NCBI GenBank assembly: GCA_020721945.1
Contig: DYLT01000002.1
Coordinates: 1 to 41,673 of the forward strand
DNA length: 41,673 nucleotides
DNA from: Blastopirellula marina
GTDB taxonomy: Bacteria > Planctomycetota > Planctomycetia > Pirellulales > Thermoguttaceae
Reading direction: 5' to 3'
Shown here: positions 40,462 to 41,673 of the stretch, in pieces
Layout of the letters: each line of letters starts with the position of its first letter
Numbering within the stretch: position 1 is the first letter of the stretch
Notes under the pieces: model-generated
Told to the model about the DNA's origin: nothing
What the model saw: the letters and a program-made list of their open reading frames with translations, nothing else
Databases searched by the model: none
Position numbers and translations under genes: made by a program

Positions 40462-41064
40462 GTGTCGAGCGTGCCAGAGACGAGCAACTCACAAGAAGCG
40501 AGGCAACTGGTCCTGAAAGACCCTGGCTTGGCAGCGTTTCTGGCGTGGCTGGTACCGGGGCTGGGGCATATCTATCAAGGGCGCACGGCCAAGGGCGTGC
40601 TGTTCTTGGTGTGTCTGATGGCCACGTTTGCGTATGGGTGCTACCTGGGTGGAAGCCGCGAGACGGGTTGGGGTCGCGTCGTATATGCCGCGTGGGATGA
40701 AGACGATACCCGGCTCCCGTTCCTCTGCCAGATCGGCATTGGCCTGCCCGCCATGCCGGCGCTGATCCAGGCCAGCCGGGTCCGCAACAACAAAGCGCCG
40801 ATCCTCAATGGCTTCATGGCCCCGCCGCGCCAGGGCGATCGCGGGGTCGGACCAACGCTCGACGAATTGCACCAGAAGCTCCACACCTATTTCGAGTTGG
40901 GTACGGTGTACACGATGATCGCCGGGCTACTGAACATTTTGGCGATCTACGATGCGTGGGGCGGGCCCGTGTTTCCCGAGCCCGACAAGAAGAAGGACGA
41001 CGAGGACGAGCCAGAGGCCACGGCGCCTGCGGACCAGGGTGGCGATCAGGGCATCAACGGATGA
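40462..41064 (+). CDS. DUF6677-like membrane protein
   Basis: 200 residues. An amphipathic N-terminus leads to WLVPGLGHIYQGRTAKGVLF, the PGxGHxYQGRxxKG signature also used by TM2-type small membrane proteins, then about four hydrophobic helices and an acidic/Lys-rich cytoplasmic tail (DKKKDDEDEPEATAP). I recall this family mainly from planctomycetes; function unknown. No ATG lies in a good place: GTG at 40462 and GTG at 40471 (GAGG eight bases upstream) are both possible. The small membrane protein follows 15 bp downstream. Confidence 0.75.
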   Translation: MSSVPETSNSQEARQLVLKDPGLAAFLAWLVPGLGHIYQGRTAKGVLFLVCLMATFAYGCYLGGSRETGWGRVVYAAWDEDDTRLPFLCQIGIGLPAMPALIQASRVRNNKAPILNGFMAPPRQGDRGVGPTLDELHQKLHTYFELGTVYTMIAGLLNILAIYDAWGGPVFPEPDKKKDDEDEPEATAPADQGGDQGING

Positions 41065-41079
41065 AAAGGTGCAACGGCG

Positions 41080-41286
41080 ATGGGGAATCTCCTTCTGGCC
41101 GATATGAACGTCCATCACCTTTGGTACGCGATTCCGCTGATCGTCACGGTGAGTCTGGTCTACGCGGCGACCCGCCACGAGGAAATGGCCCCGATCCTTC
41201 ACCACGCCTTGCGCGTGGCCGTGTGGATCGTCGGCTTCATGGTGATCGTCTTCGTCGTGCTCGCGCTGATCGCGTGGTGGGTGTGA
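41080..41286 (+). CDS. Small conserved-looking membrane protein, partner of the DUF6677 gene
   Basis: 68 residues with two hydrophobic helices (YAIPLIVTVSLVYAA and WIVGFMVIVFVVLALIAWW) and a short loop between. AAAAGG upstream of the ATG at 41080 and the 15-bp gap to the previous gene indicate a bicistronic unit. No function known; possibly a subunit of a small membrane complex. Confidence 0.7.
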   Translation: MGNLLLADMNVHHLWYAIPLIVTVSLVYAATRHEEMAPILHHALRVAVWIVGFMVIVFVVLALIAWWV

Positions 41287-41648
41287 CGATCGCGCCGGTC
41301 GGTCGCTCCGACCATGGCGATCGGGCCAATACCATCGGTACACATCGTCGTGGAACCTGGCCAGGGCGGCCGATCGCTTCACGGGGCCGCGGCACTCCCA
41401 CCACTGGCCTCGGACCGCCTCGAGCCGATCGCGCAGATACCGCTGGGCCGGTTGGAACGTCGTCCGCGCGGGCAGCAAGTCGCCCGCGTGGACACGCGCA
41501 ACGTGATCGCGGTGCGGTATGGCGTCATGGGGTCCCTTGAACCCCAGGGGTCTTCGCGTTAGGTTGATGGGGTCAGTCGCATCGGCCGAGCGGGGGTGCC
41601 CCGGCGGTCCGGGCGTTTTGTTCCGCTGGACACGGAAAGGCTGGAAAG
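41287..41648. other. Intergenic region with a coding-like minus-strand stretch
   Basis: 362 bp. On the minus strand, roughly 41290-41540, one frame reads RTTFQPAQRYLRDRLEAVRG and RFHDDVYRWYWPDRHG with GC-rich third positions, as in real genes here, but it has no proper start or end and then runs on over the neighbouring gene. It may be a remnant of a lost gene. A terminator-like stem lies at 41600-41620. Confidence 0.35.
41600..41620 (+). terminator. Candidate terminator of the DUF6677 unit
   Basis: CCCGG (41600-41604) and CCGGG (41609-41613) around CGGT, then CGTTTTGTT. The stem is short (5 bp), and it is 310 bp from the last stop, so the link is weak. Confidence 0.3.
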
Positions 41649-41673
41649 ATGATGCAACACGACAGACTGGCTC
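41649..41673 (+). CDS. Possible start of a gene truncated by the window edge
   Basis: ATG at 41649 (ATGATGCAACACGACAGACT) follows GGAAAG and runs open to the window end. Eight residues only, so nothing can be said about the product. Confidence 0.3.

Overview
The window reads as a GC-rich bacterial chromosome segment, most likely from a planctomycete (Pirellulales-like). The signs are a DUF6677-type membrane protein followed by a 68-residue membrane partner, a long FHA/coiled-coil/membrane protein, a Tat-exported Gfo/Idh/MocA oxidoreductase, an ST7-like TPR protein, a secreted prenyltransferase/squalene-oxidase-repeat protein, large secreted glycoside hydrolases, and an intergenic double-hairpin repeat of a kind I associate with these genomes. 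This assignment is inference, since no rRNA or other phylogenetic marker is present. I see no tRNA, rRNA, CRISPR array, insertion sequence, prophage or replication origin. Gene density is moderate, and several gaps of 300-630 bp hold inverted repeats rather than genes.

Layout. 1-4463 (+): end of an O-antigen ligase/polymerase, UDP-GlcNAc 2-epimerase (wecB) and a membrane acyltransferase related to heparan-alpha-glucosaminide N-acetyltransferase, which together suggest surface polysaccharide work. 4794-5141 (+): small secreted EF-hand protein, then a hairpin-rich gap. 8315-5692 (-): compact operon of an Asp-rich small protein, purine nucleoside phosphorylase and selenocysteine synthase (selA). 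8758-10683 (+): membrane M48 peptidase and a BON protein. 10767-13347: STAS protein (-), unrecognised exported protein (+), CheX-like phosphatase (-). 13691-15071 (+): PEBP-family lipoprotein and a DUF434/DUF5616 protein with PIN/NYN-like acidic motifs. 16859-15153 (-): FHA protein.

17488-23255 (+): DksA/TraR zinc-finger protein, HtrA protease, HNH nuclease, a two-TM K+ channel with RCK domains and an odd selectivity filter, a terpenoid-cyclase-fold repeat protein and a YiiX/YebB-type cysteine hydrolase. 25718-23279 (-): S41 C-terminal processing protease and an exported alpha/beta hydrolase. 25864-29540 (+): ST7-like TPR protein with two diverged copies of one domain, then a phosphofructokinase of the trypanosome/plant (clade X) type. 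29977-33992 (+): Gfo/Idh/MocA oxidoreductase, SpsF-like nucleotidyltransferase, HAD hydrolase. 40303-34078 (-): six-hairpin glycosidase-like enzyme, GH2 enzyme, small lipoprotein and a second BON protein. 40462-41286 (+): DUF6677 protein and its small membrane partner. A new reading frame may begin at the right edge.

Most neighbours are not functionally linked. The clearest units are the surface polysaccharide genes at the left, the Asp-rich/pnp/selA operon (an ATGA overlap, then a 21-bp gap), the two large exported carbohydrate-active enzymes, and the small membrane pair at the right. I did not find a clear novel defence or mobile system. The best leads are the duplicated-domain ST7/TPR protein, the DUF434/DUF5616 putative nuclease, the Asp-rich leader gene with a terminator-like hairpin in front of pnp-selA, the PNP with an Asp at the base-recognition position, and the K+ channel with TVGYR instead of TVGYG.
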